8,896 bases of DNA from Desulfobacteraceae bacterium (GTDB lineage Bacteria > Desulfobacterota > Desulfobacteria > Desulfobacterales > UBA5616). The translations under genes and the position numbers were made by a program. The stretch lies in the NCBI GenBank assembly GCA_030620375.1, contig JAUXEW010000102.1, forward strand, positions 1 through 8,896, read 5' to 3'. The number at the start of each line of letters is the position of its first letter. Position 1 is the stretch's first letter. The notes beneath the pieces were generated by a model, which did no database searches, was not told the origin of the DNA, and was given only the letters and a program-made list of their open reading frames with translations. Of this stretch, positions 1 to 7,328 are shown in pieces.

Positions 1-2
1 AG

Positions 3-106
3 ATCACGAAGAAAAAGAAGAATAAAATATATAACCTTCGTGCTCTTCGTGTACTTCGTGGTGTGGTCAAACTTTTTTTGCCACAAAAAGCACAAAATTC
101 ACAATT
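3..106. repeat. Degenerate 9-base repeat array in inverted arrangement
   Basis: Three consecutive 9-base units, CTTCGTGCT, CTTCGTGTA and CTTCGTGGT, lie at 36-62. Read on the other strand each is nnCACGAAG. A single unit ATCACGAAG lies at 3-11 on the plus strand. Three decayed units, GCCACAAAA, AGCACAAAA and TTCACAATT, lie at 80-106 in the opposite orientation to 36-62. The 36-62 and 80-106 blocks therefore form the arms of an imperfect inverted repeat with a 17-base middle. Most changes in the right arm are G-to-A relative to CACGAAG. Similar CACGAAG-type arrays are, to my knowledge, scattered between genes in several anaerobic bacterial lineages. No coding function is visible. The array begins at the window edge and may continue beyond it. 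Confidence 0.6.
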
Positions 107-141
107 AAGAAACTAAAGCCAGTACCGAATACCAGACAACC

Positions 142-175
142 TCCTGATCGAGCTTTTACTCGATTAGGGTAGGAG
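142..175 (+). promoter_or_regulatory. Leader hairpin next to the GH3 ribosome binding site
   Basis: Bases 142-152 can pair with 159-169 around a 6-base loop (CTTTTA). This gives an 11-bp stem with a perfect ATCGAG/CTCGAT core and two G-T pairs. The ribosome binding site AGGAG at 171-175 starts one base after the stem and lies 9 bases before the ATG at 185. CTCCT at 141-145, mostly within the left arm, is also exactly complementary to AGGAG, so two exclusive folds can be drawn: one leaves the site free and the other covers it. The AGGAG site supports the chosen GH3 start. A regulatory role for the hairpin is inference. Confidence 0.35.
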
Positions 176-184
176 ATCATCCAA

Positions 185-2506
185 ATGAGAACACCGGCAT
201 ACCAAAACGTAACAAAAAGTGTTGAAGAACGAGGCAGGGACCTGTTAAGCCGTATGACCGTGGATGAAAAAATTGCCCAATTGACTTCGGTTTGGTTGCG
301 GTTTGACCCGGAAAAAGGAGATGTAGCCATGTCACCCTTCGGTGGCACGGAACCGGCCGATATCGATCCCGAGTTTTATTTAAAGAACGGTATCGGTCAA
401 ATTACGCGTCCTTTTGGCAGCCAGCCGATTGATCCGGTAGAAGGCGCCAAAAGGGTCAACCATTTTCAGAAAAGGCTTATTGAAGAGACGCGTCTGGGGA
501 TTCCGGCGATCTGTCACGAGGAGTGCCTGACCGGATTTATGGCACAGGGCGCCACATCGTTTCCGTCGCCCCTAAACTTCGGTTCCACGTGGGACCCGGA
601 TTTAATCACTCGGGTAGGACATACGATTCGACGCCAGATGCGCTCCGTCGGGAGCCACCAGGGATTGGCGCCGGTATCTGATGTGGCCCGTGATGCACGC
701 TGGGGACGTGTAGAAGAAACGGTTGGAGAGGATCCTTATCTGGTCGGAACCATGGTTACCCATTACGTAAAAGGTCTTCAAGGAGACGATTTAAGAAGCG
801 GCGTTATCGCAACCTTAAAGCATTTTGCAGGATATTCTTTTAGCGAGGGCGGCAGAAATTTTGCGCCGTGTCATGTCGGGAAGCGGGAATTTATAGATGT
901 TTTTCTGACGCCTTTTGAAATGGCTGTTAAAAATGGAGGCGCCCTGTCTGTTATGAACGCTTATCAGGATTTTGACGGGGAAGCTCCGGCCGCTTCTCAT
1001 TGGTTGCTTACGGAAATACTCAGGGATCAATGGGGATTTAACGGAATCGTGGTTTCCGATTATGGGGCTGTCAGTTTTCTGATTCATTTTCATCATGTGG
1101 CCGAAGATCGAAAAGCAGCATCGTCCGCTGCTTTGAAAGCGGGACTGGACGTTGAACTTCCCAATCCTGTCGAATATCCCAATGGGTTAAAGGAAGCCCT
1201 CGAATGCGGGCTGGTAACGGAATCTGATATTGATACGGCCGTATCTCGTGTGCTGGCCATAAAATTTCGATTGGGCCTTTTTGATAATCCATATGTAGCT
1301 ACGGACGCCATTCGGATGGATTTGCCTGAAGAACAGGCGCTGGCCAAAATAATCGCAGAAAAATCCATTGTTCTACTAAAAAATGACGGCATACTACCCT
1401 TATCAAAATCCATCCATAAACTTGCGGTTATCGGGCCAAATGCCTCTGATATGATGGCGTTATTCGGGAATTACAGCTTTGAAAACCATGTGGTATCCAC
1501 CTATTTCCCGGATGCCGCTGAAAAAGTGGTTTCAGTTCCAACCGTGTTAGATGCCATAATCGAACGACTCGATAGTGACCGGGTGATGTTTGCTGAAGGG
1601 TGCAACGTGATGGGAGACGACACCTCCGGTTTATATGAGGCCGCGGCGATGGCAAAAAAGGCCGATGTCGCCATTGTAGTGGTCGGGGATAAGGCGGGAC
1701 ATTTTCGTAAAGGAACGGTGGGTGAAGGGACGGATACGGCGGATCTTTCCTTGCCCGGGAAGCAAGAAGACCTGGTTGAAGCGGTTATCGCAACCGCAAC
1801 TCCGACCGTTGTTCTCCTGCTGAATGGTCGTCCGTTCGCTATGCCGAAACTGGCGGACCGCGCCGCCGCCATTATAGAGGCATGGTTTCCGGGTCAAGAA
1901 GGTGCGGGGGTTATCGCCGATGTTATATTCGGTGACATTAATCCCGGCGGGAAAACGACCCTCACCTTCAGTCAATGCGCCGGTGTACAACCGCTGTTTT
2001 ACAACCATAAATTTCTATCCGGAGGTCTCCCGAACCTGCCCGAAACAGAACCCGTATTTCCCTTTGGCCACGGGTTAAGTTATACCCGCTTTGAATACTC
2101 GGGACTAACGTTTTCAAAAACCAAAGTCCCGACAGATGGATCGGTTCAGGTCGGTTTCATTGTAAAAAATACGGGAGAAAGAGCGGGAGATGAAGTCGTG
2201 CAGCTGTATATTCAGGATGTCAAGGCCAGTGTAAGCCGGCCGGTCAAAGAATTAAAGGGTTTTAAAAGAGTATCGCTCAAACCGGGTGAAGCCGGACGTT
2301 TCATATTCACGGTACCGGCTGATACATTGGCATTCACCGGCCTGGATTTTAAAAAAGTGGTCGAGCAGGGAGAAATTAATGTAATGATCGGCTCTTCAAG
2401 TCAGGACATTCGCTTGACCGGCTCGTTCATTTTGACCGGCCCGGCTCATTATCCGGGAGAAGATCGAGCGTTGGTCACATCAGTGGATGTCGAGTCGATC
2501 AACTGA
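185..2506 (+). CDS. GH3 beta-glucosidase / beta-xylosidase
   Basis: This 773-residue protein is a family 3 glycoside hydrolase. It should release a terminal beta-linked sugar, most likely glucose or xylose, with retention of configuration. The N-terminal TIM-barrel domain (about residues 15-365) carries DVARDARWGR at 166-175, GEDPYLVG at 181-188 and KHF at 212-214. It also carries VVSDYGAV at 289-296, where Asp292 is the expected nucleophile. The second alpha/beta domain (about 390-610) has GEGTDTADLSLPGKQ at 513-527; Glu514 is a candidate acid/base, but this is less certain. A fibronectin-III-like C-terminal domain follows (about 650-750, VQLYIQDVKASVSRPVKELKGF). Length and domain order are normal for the three-domain bacterial members. 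SDY in place of SDW, and the downstream AGLDVELP, resemble the beta-xylosidase/beta-glucosidase clade as I recall it. No signal peptide is seen, so it should be cytoplasmic. AGGAG at 171-175 supports the start. Exact substrate cannot be fixed from sequence. Confidence 0.93.
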   Translation: MRTPAYQNVTKSVEERGRDLLSRMTVDEKIAQLTSVWLRFDPEKGDVAMSPFGGTEPADIDPEFYLKNGIGQITRPFGSQPIDPVEGAKRVNHFQKRLIEETRLGIPAICHEECLTGFMAQGATSFPSPLNFGSTWDPDLITRVGHTIRRQMRSVGSHQGLAPVSDVARDARWGRVEETVGEDPYLVGTMVTHYVKGLQGDDLRSGVIATLKHFAGYSFSEGGRNFAPCHVGKREFIDVFLTPFEMAVKNGGALSVMNAYQDFDGEAPAASHWLLTEILRDQWGFNGIVVSDYGAVSFLIHFHHVAEDRKAASSAALKAGLDVELPNPVEYPNGLKEALECGLVTESDIDTAVSRVLAIKFRLGLFDNPYVATDAIRMDLPEEQALAKIIAEKSIVLLKNDGILPLSKSIHKLAVIGPNASDMMALFGNYSFENHVVSTYFPDAAEKVVSVPTVLDAIIERLDSDRVMFAEGCNVMGDDTSGLYEAAAMAKKADVAIVVVGDKAGHFRKGTVGEGTDTADLSLPGKQEDLVEAVIATATPTVVLLLNGRPFAMPKLADRAAAIIEAWFPGQEGAGVIADVIFGDINPGGKTTLTFSQCAGVQPLFYNHKFLSGGLPNLPETEPVFPFGHGLSYTRFEYSGLTFSKTKVPTDGSVQVGFIVKNTGERAGDEVVQLYIQDVKASVSRPVKELKGFKRVSLKPGEAGRFIFTVPADTLAFTGLDFKKVVEQGEINVMIGSSSQDIRLTGSFILTGPAHYPGEDRALVTSVDVESIN

Positions 2507-2519
2507 CAGATTTGACACC

Positions 2520-2663
2520 CTCGTAAAAAGCCTCGAAATCGTCATGCCGGACTTGATCCGGCATCCAGAACGCATTGAATTTGCTGGATAGCGCAAAAAG
2601 CTTCACTACGTGCCCGGCTTTCGCCGGAATGACGACAAAAGCAAATTCCCGACTTTTTACGAG
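2520..2663. repeat. Nested palindromic intergenic element (REP/BIME-like)
   Basis: Outer arms CTCGTAAAAAG (2520-2530) and CTTTTTACGAG (2653-2663) are perfect 11-base inverted repeats. Inside them, TCGTCATGCCGG (2539-2550) and CCGGAATGACGA (2624-2635) pair with one mismatch. Each inner arm also begins its own small hairpin: ATGCCGG/CCGGCAT around a 7-base loop (2544-2564) and CCGGC/GCCGG around a 4-base loop (2614-2627). The element starts 13 bases after the GH3 stop codon. GTCATGCCGG-type palindromes are common dispersed intergenic repeats in many proteobacterial-type genomes. It could act as a transcription terminator or RNA-stabilising structure for the GH3 message, but there is no clean stem followed by a U-run, so this is only a possibility. 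Confidence 0.7.
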
Positions 2664-2708
2664 ACCGTCAATATTCAATTTGGTTCCGTCTTGTCCGTGT
2701 TAGGTAGA

Positions 2709-2721
2709 GTCCATCCAGAAA
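2709..2721. repeat. Short fragment shared with the right-end palindrome
   Basis: The 13 bases GTCCATCCAGAAA also occur at 8756-8768, inside the left arm of the large palindrome at the right end. At both sites a TTAGG(G)TA string lies a short distance upstream (2700-2706 and 8736-8743). This looks like a partial copy or remnant of the same dispersed element, lying between the nested palindrome and the fucosidase ribosome binding site. The match is short, so common origin is inference. Confidence 0.35.
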
Positions 2722-2741
2722 CAAACCGTTTCTCGCACCCT

Positions 2742-2747
2742 AGGAGG
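2742..2747 (+). promoter_or_regulatory. Ribosome binding site fixing the fucosidase start
   Basis: AGGAGG at 2742-2747 is a full-strength Shine-Dalgarno sequence 6 bases before ATG at 2754. The same frame is open back to an upstream start at 2610, but that stretch runs through repeat DNA and has no ribosome binding site. The site at 2742 therefore decides the start. Confidence 0.85.
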
Positions 2748-2753
2748 CGCAGT

Positions 2754-4013
2754 ATGAAAATCGATTGGTTTGAGAAAGCCCGTTTTGGCATGTTTATTCA
2801 CTGGGGACATATCAGCCAGGTCGGCGGAGAACTCTCCTGGCTGCTTGTGGGCGGTGAAAATACCCTTCCTGACGGCAAAGAGATCAGCGTTAAGGATTAT
2901 CATGCAGGGGCACGGACATTCAATCCCTATCCAAGAAGCCCGAAAGCCTGGCTTGAACTGGCCCGAAAGGCGGGAATGCGATATGCCGTTTTAACCACAA
3001 AGCATCATGACGGCTTTGCCCTGTATCCGACTCGCGAGTCTGACTACTCAATCGAACATACGCTTTTTAAGGGCGATGTGGTTCGTGAATTCGTTGATGC
3101 GGCACGGGAACAACATATACGGGTGGGATTCTACTTTTCATTGCCGGACTGGCACCACCCTGACTATCCGGCATTTACCGATGAAGACCGACCTTATTCG
3201 TTTGGTGAATTCCGAAGGCCGGCACCGGAGCAATGGAATCGTTATATCAAGTTCATGTTTGCCCAGATCCGCGAGCTGTTAACCCAATACGGAACAATTG
3301 ACTTGATTTGGTTTGACGGCGGATGGGAAAGGTTTCCGGATGAATGGCACGCCCGGGAGTTGCACGATCTGGTTCGGTCATTACAACCCGATATCCGAAT
3401 CAATGATCGTTTACCCGGATTCGGTGATTTTGAAACACCGGAGCAATTCGTTCCGCCCCAGCCACCGGAAAGGTTATGGGAAACATGCCTTACCATGAAC
3501 GAAACCTGGGGCTACAACCCCGCTGATCACAATTACAAATCAGCTCGCGATATAGTTCACGCCCTTTGTGAGACCGCCGGCCGTGGTGGCAATCTTCTTT
3601 TAAACGTAAGCCCCATGGGGAACGGTGAGCTTCCGCCTGAGCAGATCGATCGCCTTGAAGAGATCGCCGGCTGGATGGACGCCCATGGGGAAAGTATTCT
3701 CGACACCGAACCCGGACTCGAACCCTGGCAATTTTACGGTCCCTCAACGAAAAAAGGTAATCGCATTTACGCGCATCTTTTACTCCGGCCTTATGAAACC
3801 GTAACCTTGCGTGGGGTATATATTAAACGGGTCCTTTCGGTTAAAGACGTCGGAAACAAAACAGCCCTTGAATACACTACTCGTTGCTCCATGATAGACA
3901 AGTTTTTTAATGCAGATCCATTGGGAGAATTAATTATTCAGGTTCCGGAATCCCTTGTCGATCCCTTGGCCACCGTCATTGAAGTTGAGTTTGACGCGAA
4001 ACCGGTTACGTAG
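2754..4013 (+). CDS. GH29 alpha-L-fucosidase
   Basis: This 419-residue protein is a family 29 glycoside hydrolase that removes alpha-linked L-fucose by a retaining mechanism. Visible family signatures, in order, are RFGMFIHWG near the N terminus (10-19), KHHDGF at 83-88, GFYFSLPDWHHPDY at 125-138 and TIDLIWFDGGWE at 181-192. Asp188 in WFD is the expected nucleophile. Further signatures are RINDR at 215-219, WETC...WGY at 242-254 and GGNLLLNVSPMGNGELP at 278-294. The KHHDGF histidines belong to the sugar-binding pocket in this family. The acid/base residue is variable across GH29 and I do not assign it. There is no signal peptide and no C-terminal carbohydrate-binding domain, so it is a compact, probably cytoplasmic enzyme. 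The gene lies 247 bases after the GH3 gene on the same strand, separated by repeats. The two may serve the same glycan, but co-transcription is unclear. Confidence 0.92.
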   Translation: MKIDWFEKARFGMFIHWGHISQVGGELSWLLVGGENTLPDGKEISVKDYHAGARTFNPYPRSPKAWLELARKAGMRYAVLTTKHHDGFALYPTRESDYSIEHTLFKGDVVREFVDAAREQHIRVGFYFSLPDWHHPDYPAFTDEDRPYSFGEFRRPAPEQWNRYIKFMFAQIRELLTQYGTIDLIWFDGGWERFPDEWHARELHDLVRSLQPDIRINDRLPGFGDFETPEQFVPPQPPERLWETCLTMNETWGYNPADHNYKSARDIVHALCETAGRGGNLLLNVSPMGNGELPPEQIDRLEEIAGWMDAHGESILDTEPGLEPWQFYGPSTKKGNRIYAHLLLRPYETVTLRGVYIKRVLSVKDVGNKTALEYTTRCSMIDKFFNADPLGELIIQVPESLVDPLATVIEVEFDAKPVT

Positions 4014-4113
4014 GACATTCCTTTAAATCGGATTTTTCCCGCAGCAGCTTCCGGGGCCGGTGCATCCGCTGGATTCACACATTAAAGCAGAGAGCCGCCG
4101 TCGATGATGGCGC

Positions 4114-4142
4114 TTGTTATGACGATAGATTTATGCTATAGG
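4114..4142 (+). promoter_or_regulatory. Candidate sigma-70 promoter before the TRAP genes
   Basis: TTGTTA (4114-4119) and TATAGG (4137-4142) are separated by 17 bases. Each matches four of six positions of the -35 and -10 consensus. They lie in the 184-base gap (4014-4197) between the fucosidase and the TRAP binding-protein gene, where an independent promoter would be expected. No other strong signal was seen in this gap. The match is weak and could be chance. Confidence 0.25.
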
Positions 4143-4145
4143 CTA

Positions 4146-4164
4146 CTACCCGCTATTCGGGTGG
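4146..4164 (+). promoter_or_regulatory. Small hairpin in the TRAP operon leader
   Basis: ACCCG (4148-4152) and CGGGT (4158-4162) pair perfectly around CTATT. One T-G and one C-G pair extend the stem outward to 4146 and 4164. The hairpin lies between the candidate promoter and the ribosome binding site. It is short, has no U-run, and its function is unknown. Confidence 0.25.
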
Positions 4165-4186
4165 CGGTTTGCTGTGATCAATCAAA

Positions 4187-4193
4187 AGGAGGT
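4187..4193 (+). promoter_or_regulatory. Ribosome binding site fixing the TAXI protein start
   Basis: AGGAGGT ends 4 bases before ATG at 4198. An in-frame GTG at 4174 would overlap this site and would add eight residues ahead of the signal peptide, so the ATG at 4198 is preferred. Confidence 0.85.
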
Positions 4194-4197
4194 CCCG

Positions 4198-5178
4198 ATG
4201 AAAAACCGGTTCATTCTGGGGATAACAGTATGGTTTGGGGCTATCATGCTCATGGTACTTATACCGGGATCGATACCGGCGAAAACCACGTTTATTGCTA
4301 TCGGTACCGGTGGCATTACCGGCGTATACTATCCAACCGGCGGTGCTATCGCTAAAATGGTTAACCAGAAACGGGAGGTTTACGGTATTCGCTGCACGGT
4401 TGAATCCACCGGAGGATCGGTGTTTAACGTCAACGCCATCATGGCAGACGATCTTGATTTCGGCATCGTTCAGTCAGACCGCCAGTACCAGGCGATTCAT
4501 GGTTTAGCGGAATGGAAAGATAAAGGACCTCAGAAAGATCTTCGGGCGGTGTTTAGCATTCATCCGGAATCGGTTACGCTTTGTGCATCTGTAAACTCCG
4601 GAATTAAAACCATTGCCGATCTTAAAGGAAAGCGAGTGAATATCGGCAACCCCGGCTCCGGACAGCGTCAGAATGCCATCGACGCGCTTGAAGCGGCAGG
4701 GTTCGATTGGAAAACCGACCTGAAAACCGAGGGTGTTAAAGCAGCGGAAGCACCCGGACTCCTTCAGGACGGTCGGATTGATGCATTCTTTTATACCGTA
4801 GGCCATCCCAGCGGTGCCATCAAAGAAGCCACAGCAGGCACAACCAAAGTTCGGTTTGTCCAAATTACCGAAATCGACAACCTGTTGGAGAAGCACCCTT
4901 ATTATGCTGAATCGTTCGTGCCGGTTAAGCTCTATCCGGCAGCGATGAACGATAAAGATGTGCCGACATTTGGTGTAAAGGCCACTTTTGTCACCTCCGC
5001 TAAAGTGCCGGACAGCATCGTCTATGCCGTTACCAAAGCGGTTTTCGATAACTTCGAGAAATTTAAAAAACTACATCCGGCTTACGAAGTCCTGACCAAA
5101 GAGAGAATGCTGGAAGGTCTTTCAGCCCCCATCCATCCGGGCGCCATGAAGTACTATAGAGAAGCCGGTTTAAAGTAA
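4198..5178 (+). CDS. TAXI-family TRAP transporter solute-binding protein
   Basis: This 326-residue extracytoplasmic binding protein captures a solute and delivers it to the TRAP permease encoded next. Residues 1-28 form a signal peptide: Lys-Asn-Arg, then a hydrophobic stretch, then IPGSIPA with a plausible cut before Lys29. The mature protein opens with FIAIGTGGITGVYYPTGGAIAKMVN (32-56), the hallmark of the TAXI family. Other family-typical stretches are ESTGGSVFNVNAI (69-81), DFGIVQSD (87-94), LKGKRVNIGNPGSG (142-155) and LLQDGRIDAFFYTVGHPS (188-205). Length is normal for the family. Few TAXI proteins have known ligands; those reported include glutamate-type carboxylates, so the ligand here is unassigned. 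The stop lies 52 bases before the permease gene, consistent with one operon. Confidence 0.94.
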   Translation: MKNRFILGITVWFGAIMLMVLIPGSIPAKTTFIAIGTGGITGVYYPTGGAIAKMVNQKREVYGIRCTVESTGGSVFNVNAIMADDLDFGIVQSDRQYQAIHGLAEWKDKGPQKDLRAVFSIHPESVTLCASVNSGIKTIADLKGKRVNIGNPGSGQRQNAIDALEAAGFDWKTDLKTEGVKAAEAPGLLQDGRIDAFFYTVGHPSGAIKEATAGTTKVRFVQITEIDNLLEKHPYYAESFVPVKLYPAAMNDKDVPTFGVKATFVTSAKVPDSIVYAVTKAVFDNFEKFKKLHPAYEVLTKERMLEGLSAPIHPGAMKYYREAGLK

Positions 5179-5230
5179 TCAGCCCGGCAGCCGGAGCCTT
5201 TTTACCAAGAAATGTGATGTAGCAACAGGA

Positions 5231-7279
5231 ATGGCCATCGGTAAAAGACACAGAACCGCAGAAGAGATGATTAAGGCTGAAACCGGAGACATCCGGATTT
5301 TGCAGCCATTTGAATATTACATTGTGGCGATTATCGCCATTTCCTGGGCTTTGTATCAATTAGCCCTTCCCAGTGTCATCGTCATTAACAGTACTACCGA
5401 GAGAGCCGTTCATCTTGCCTTTGCCATAGTCCTCCTCTTCCTGGTAACCCCATGCTTAAAAAGACAGGTAAAACATTTTGGATTTCTTTCGGTTAAAGAT
5501 CATATACCGGTAATCGACTATGTTTTCGCCGTGGTGGGGGCGTCAACGGCGCTATACCTGGCGTTGGACTATGAAGGAATCGCCATGAGAGCCGGGGTGC
5601 CCACAGCTCGCGATCTCATCTTCGGAGTTGTCCTCGTCGTTCTGCTCCTGGAGGCTACCCGCAGGATTATTGGTCCGGCCCTGTCGGTGATTGCGATCCT
5701 CTTCACCTGCTATGCCTTTCTCGGGCCGCATATGCCCGATCTTTTAGCCTTTAAAGGGGTCTCCCTCACTAAATACATAAGCAACATCACCCTTTCAACC
5801 GAGGGAATTTACGGTATTCCCCTGGGAGTGTCTTCTTCCATTGTATACCTTTTTGTACTTTTAGGGGCACTGTTAGATAAAGCAGGGGCGGGGAAGTTCT
5901 TTACCGATCTTGCCATCTCCGTCCTTGGGCGTTACAAGGGGGGGGCTGCAAAGGCCGCGGTAGTGGCCAGCGGGGCCACCGGAATCGTTTCCGGGTCCAG
6001 TATCGCCAATATCGTTACGACCGGTCCCTTCACCATACCGCTGATGAAAAAGATCGGCTATCCGGCGAAAAAGGCGGCCGCGGTTGAAGTGGCCGCAAGC
6101 ACCGACGGCCAGCTTATGCCGCCCATTATGGGCGCAGCCGCATTTATTATTGCCGAATATGTTAATGTCCCTTACATAGAAGTGGTTAAGGCAGCCGCCA
6201 TACCGGCCTTTGTGTCCTATTTCGGCCTCTTCTGCATCACCCATCTGGAGGCATCAAAACTGGGCATCAAGGGACTCCTTCCCGAGGATCTCCCCAATTT
6301 CTGGAGAACTTTAAAAGGCGGGATACACTATTTAATCCCATTGGGAATGCTGTTGTATGAACTGGTGTATTTGCGGCATTCTCCCGAACGGGCCGCCTTT
6401 AAGTCTATTATGGTGTTGATTGTCGTTATTTTTTACCAGGAGATACGCCTGGCGGTACTGGAAAAAAGAAAACCCGGGGTTGCCGTTAAAAATGGAGTTC
6501 GAATTATCACGGCAGGCCTGATCCAGGGCTCAAAAAATATGATATCGGTAGCCCTTGCGTGTGCGGCCGCCGGGATTATTGTGGGTGTTGTGAATATGGG
6601 CATTGGCGGGATGATATCCGGCGTTGTCGAAAGCCTTTCGCAAGGGAATATTTTTCTTCTGCTCCTGATCACGGCGATTGCCTGTCTCGTGATCGGAATG
6701 GGCCTTCCCACAACCGCCACATATATCGTCATGGCATCTTTAACCGCTCCGATTATTGTTGAAGTCGGCGGATATTACCAATTTGTCATCCCCATTATGG
6801 CCGCTCATCTCTTTTGCTTCTATTTTGGTATCCTGGCCGATGATACGCCCCCGGTCGGTCTCGCTGCATATGCGGCCTCCGCCATTGCGGAGTCCGAGCC
6901 TATTCCCACCGGCATTCAGGGCTTTTTATACGATATTCGGACTTCCTGCATTGCGTTTATGTTTGTTTTCAATCCGGAGTTGATTCTTCACAACATCAGC
7001 TCATGGTCCCATGCATTCCTGATATTCGGCATGGCCTTAATCGGGATGTCGGCCTTTGAGAGCTTCGCCCAGGGATGGTGCATGACCCGGAACAAGTGGT
7101 ATGATATTCCCTTTTTCCTGACGGCCTCGTTCATCCTTTTCCATCCGGGGGCAATCGCGTCGTTTTTGAACGTGGATCAGGGGTTGAAATATTACTTTTT
7201 TCCGCTTGGTATGTTGATCTATGGCGTGGTGATAGTTATCCAAAAAATGCGGATTTCCTATGCCCGTTCCTGCTCATGA
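5231..7279 (+). CDS. TRAP transporter fused permease (4TM/12TM)
   Basis: This 682-residue inner-membrane protein is the TRAP permease in which the small DctQ-like and large DctM-like subunits are joined. It imports the solute bound by the TAXI protein, driven by a sodium or proton gradient. Hydrophobic segments run through most of the protein, starting at about 28-45 and 59-75. Conserved DctM-type stretches include GIVSGSSIANIVTTGPFTIP (251-270), GLPTTATYIVMASLTAP (491-507) and ADDTPPVGLAAYAASAIA (536-553). Further hydrophobic segments at about 594-610, 625-640 and 655-670 form the C-terminal tail. The start is less certain than for the neighbours: ATG at 5231 has only AGGA directly against it, with no proper spacing, and the next in-frame ATG is at 5267. 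Translational coupling to the upstream gene is possible. It ends 49 bases before the stop of the opposing gene; I see no clear terminator in that gap. Confidence 0.95.
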   Translation: MAIGKRHRTAEEMIKAETGDIRILQPFEYYIVAIIAISWALYQLALPSVIVINSTTERAVHLAFAIVLLFLVTPCLKRQVKHFGFLSVKDHIPVIDYVFAVVGASTALYLALDYEGIAMRAGVPTARDLIFGVVLVVLLLEATRRIIGPALSVIAILFTCYAFLGPHMPDLLAFKGVSLTKYISNITLSTEGIYGIPLGVSSSIVYLFVLLGALLDKAGAGKFFTDLAISVLGRYKGGAAKAAVVASGATGIVSGSSIANIVTTGPFTIPLMKKIGYPAKKAAAVEVAASTDGQLMPPIMGAAAFIIAEYVNVPYIEVVKAAAIPAFVSYFGLFCITHLEASKLGIKGLLPEDLPNFWRTLKGGIHYLIPLGMLLYELVYLRHSPERAAFKSIMVLIVVIFYQEIRLAVLEKRKPGVAVKNGVRIITAGLIQGSKNMISVALACAAAGIIVGVVNMGIGGMISGVVESLSQGNIFLLLLITAIACLVIGMGLPTTATYIVMASLTAPIIVEVGGYYQFVIPIMAAHLFCFYFGILADDTPPVGLAAYAASAIAESEPIPTGIQGFLYDIRTSCIAFMFVFNPELILHNISSWSHAFLIFGMALIGMSAFESFAQGWCMTRNKWYDIPFFLTASFILFHPGAIASFLNVDQGLKYYFFPLGMLIYGVVIVIQKMRISYARSCS

Positions 7280-7328
7280 TCACTTATTTTTACCCGGCTG
7301 CTGTCCATGAATCATACATCTGACGGTC

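Noticed and set aside
1501..1872. Minus-strand open frame of 123 codons inside the GH3 gene
   Set aside because: It lies wholly antisense to a clear gene, matches no family I know and is one of several such mirror frames there.
2610..2753. In-frame N-terminal extension of the fucosidase
   Set aside because: It begins inside the palindromic repeat, has no ribosome binding site and adds a charged stretch not typical of GH29. AGGAGG before 2754 gives a better start.
4174..4197. GTG start eight codons upstream of the TAXI protein
   Set aside because: It would translate through the strong ribosome binding site at 4187-4193 and displace the signal peptide from the N terminus.
4104..4355. Plus-strand open frame of 83 codons overlapping the TAXI gene start
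   Set aside because: It overlaps the signal-peptide region of a clear gene in another frame, has no ribosome binding site and shows no recognisable features.
5873..6244. Minus-strand open frame of 123 codons inside the TRAP permease
   Set aside because: It is antisense to conserved transmembrane coding sequence and shows no family resemblance.
7280..7328. Shared terminator between the converging TRAP permease and half-permease genes
   Set aside because: The 49-base gap shows no convincing stem with flanking U/A runs.
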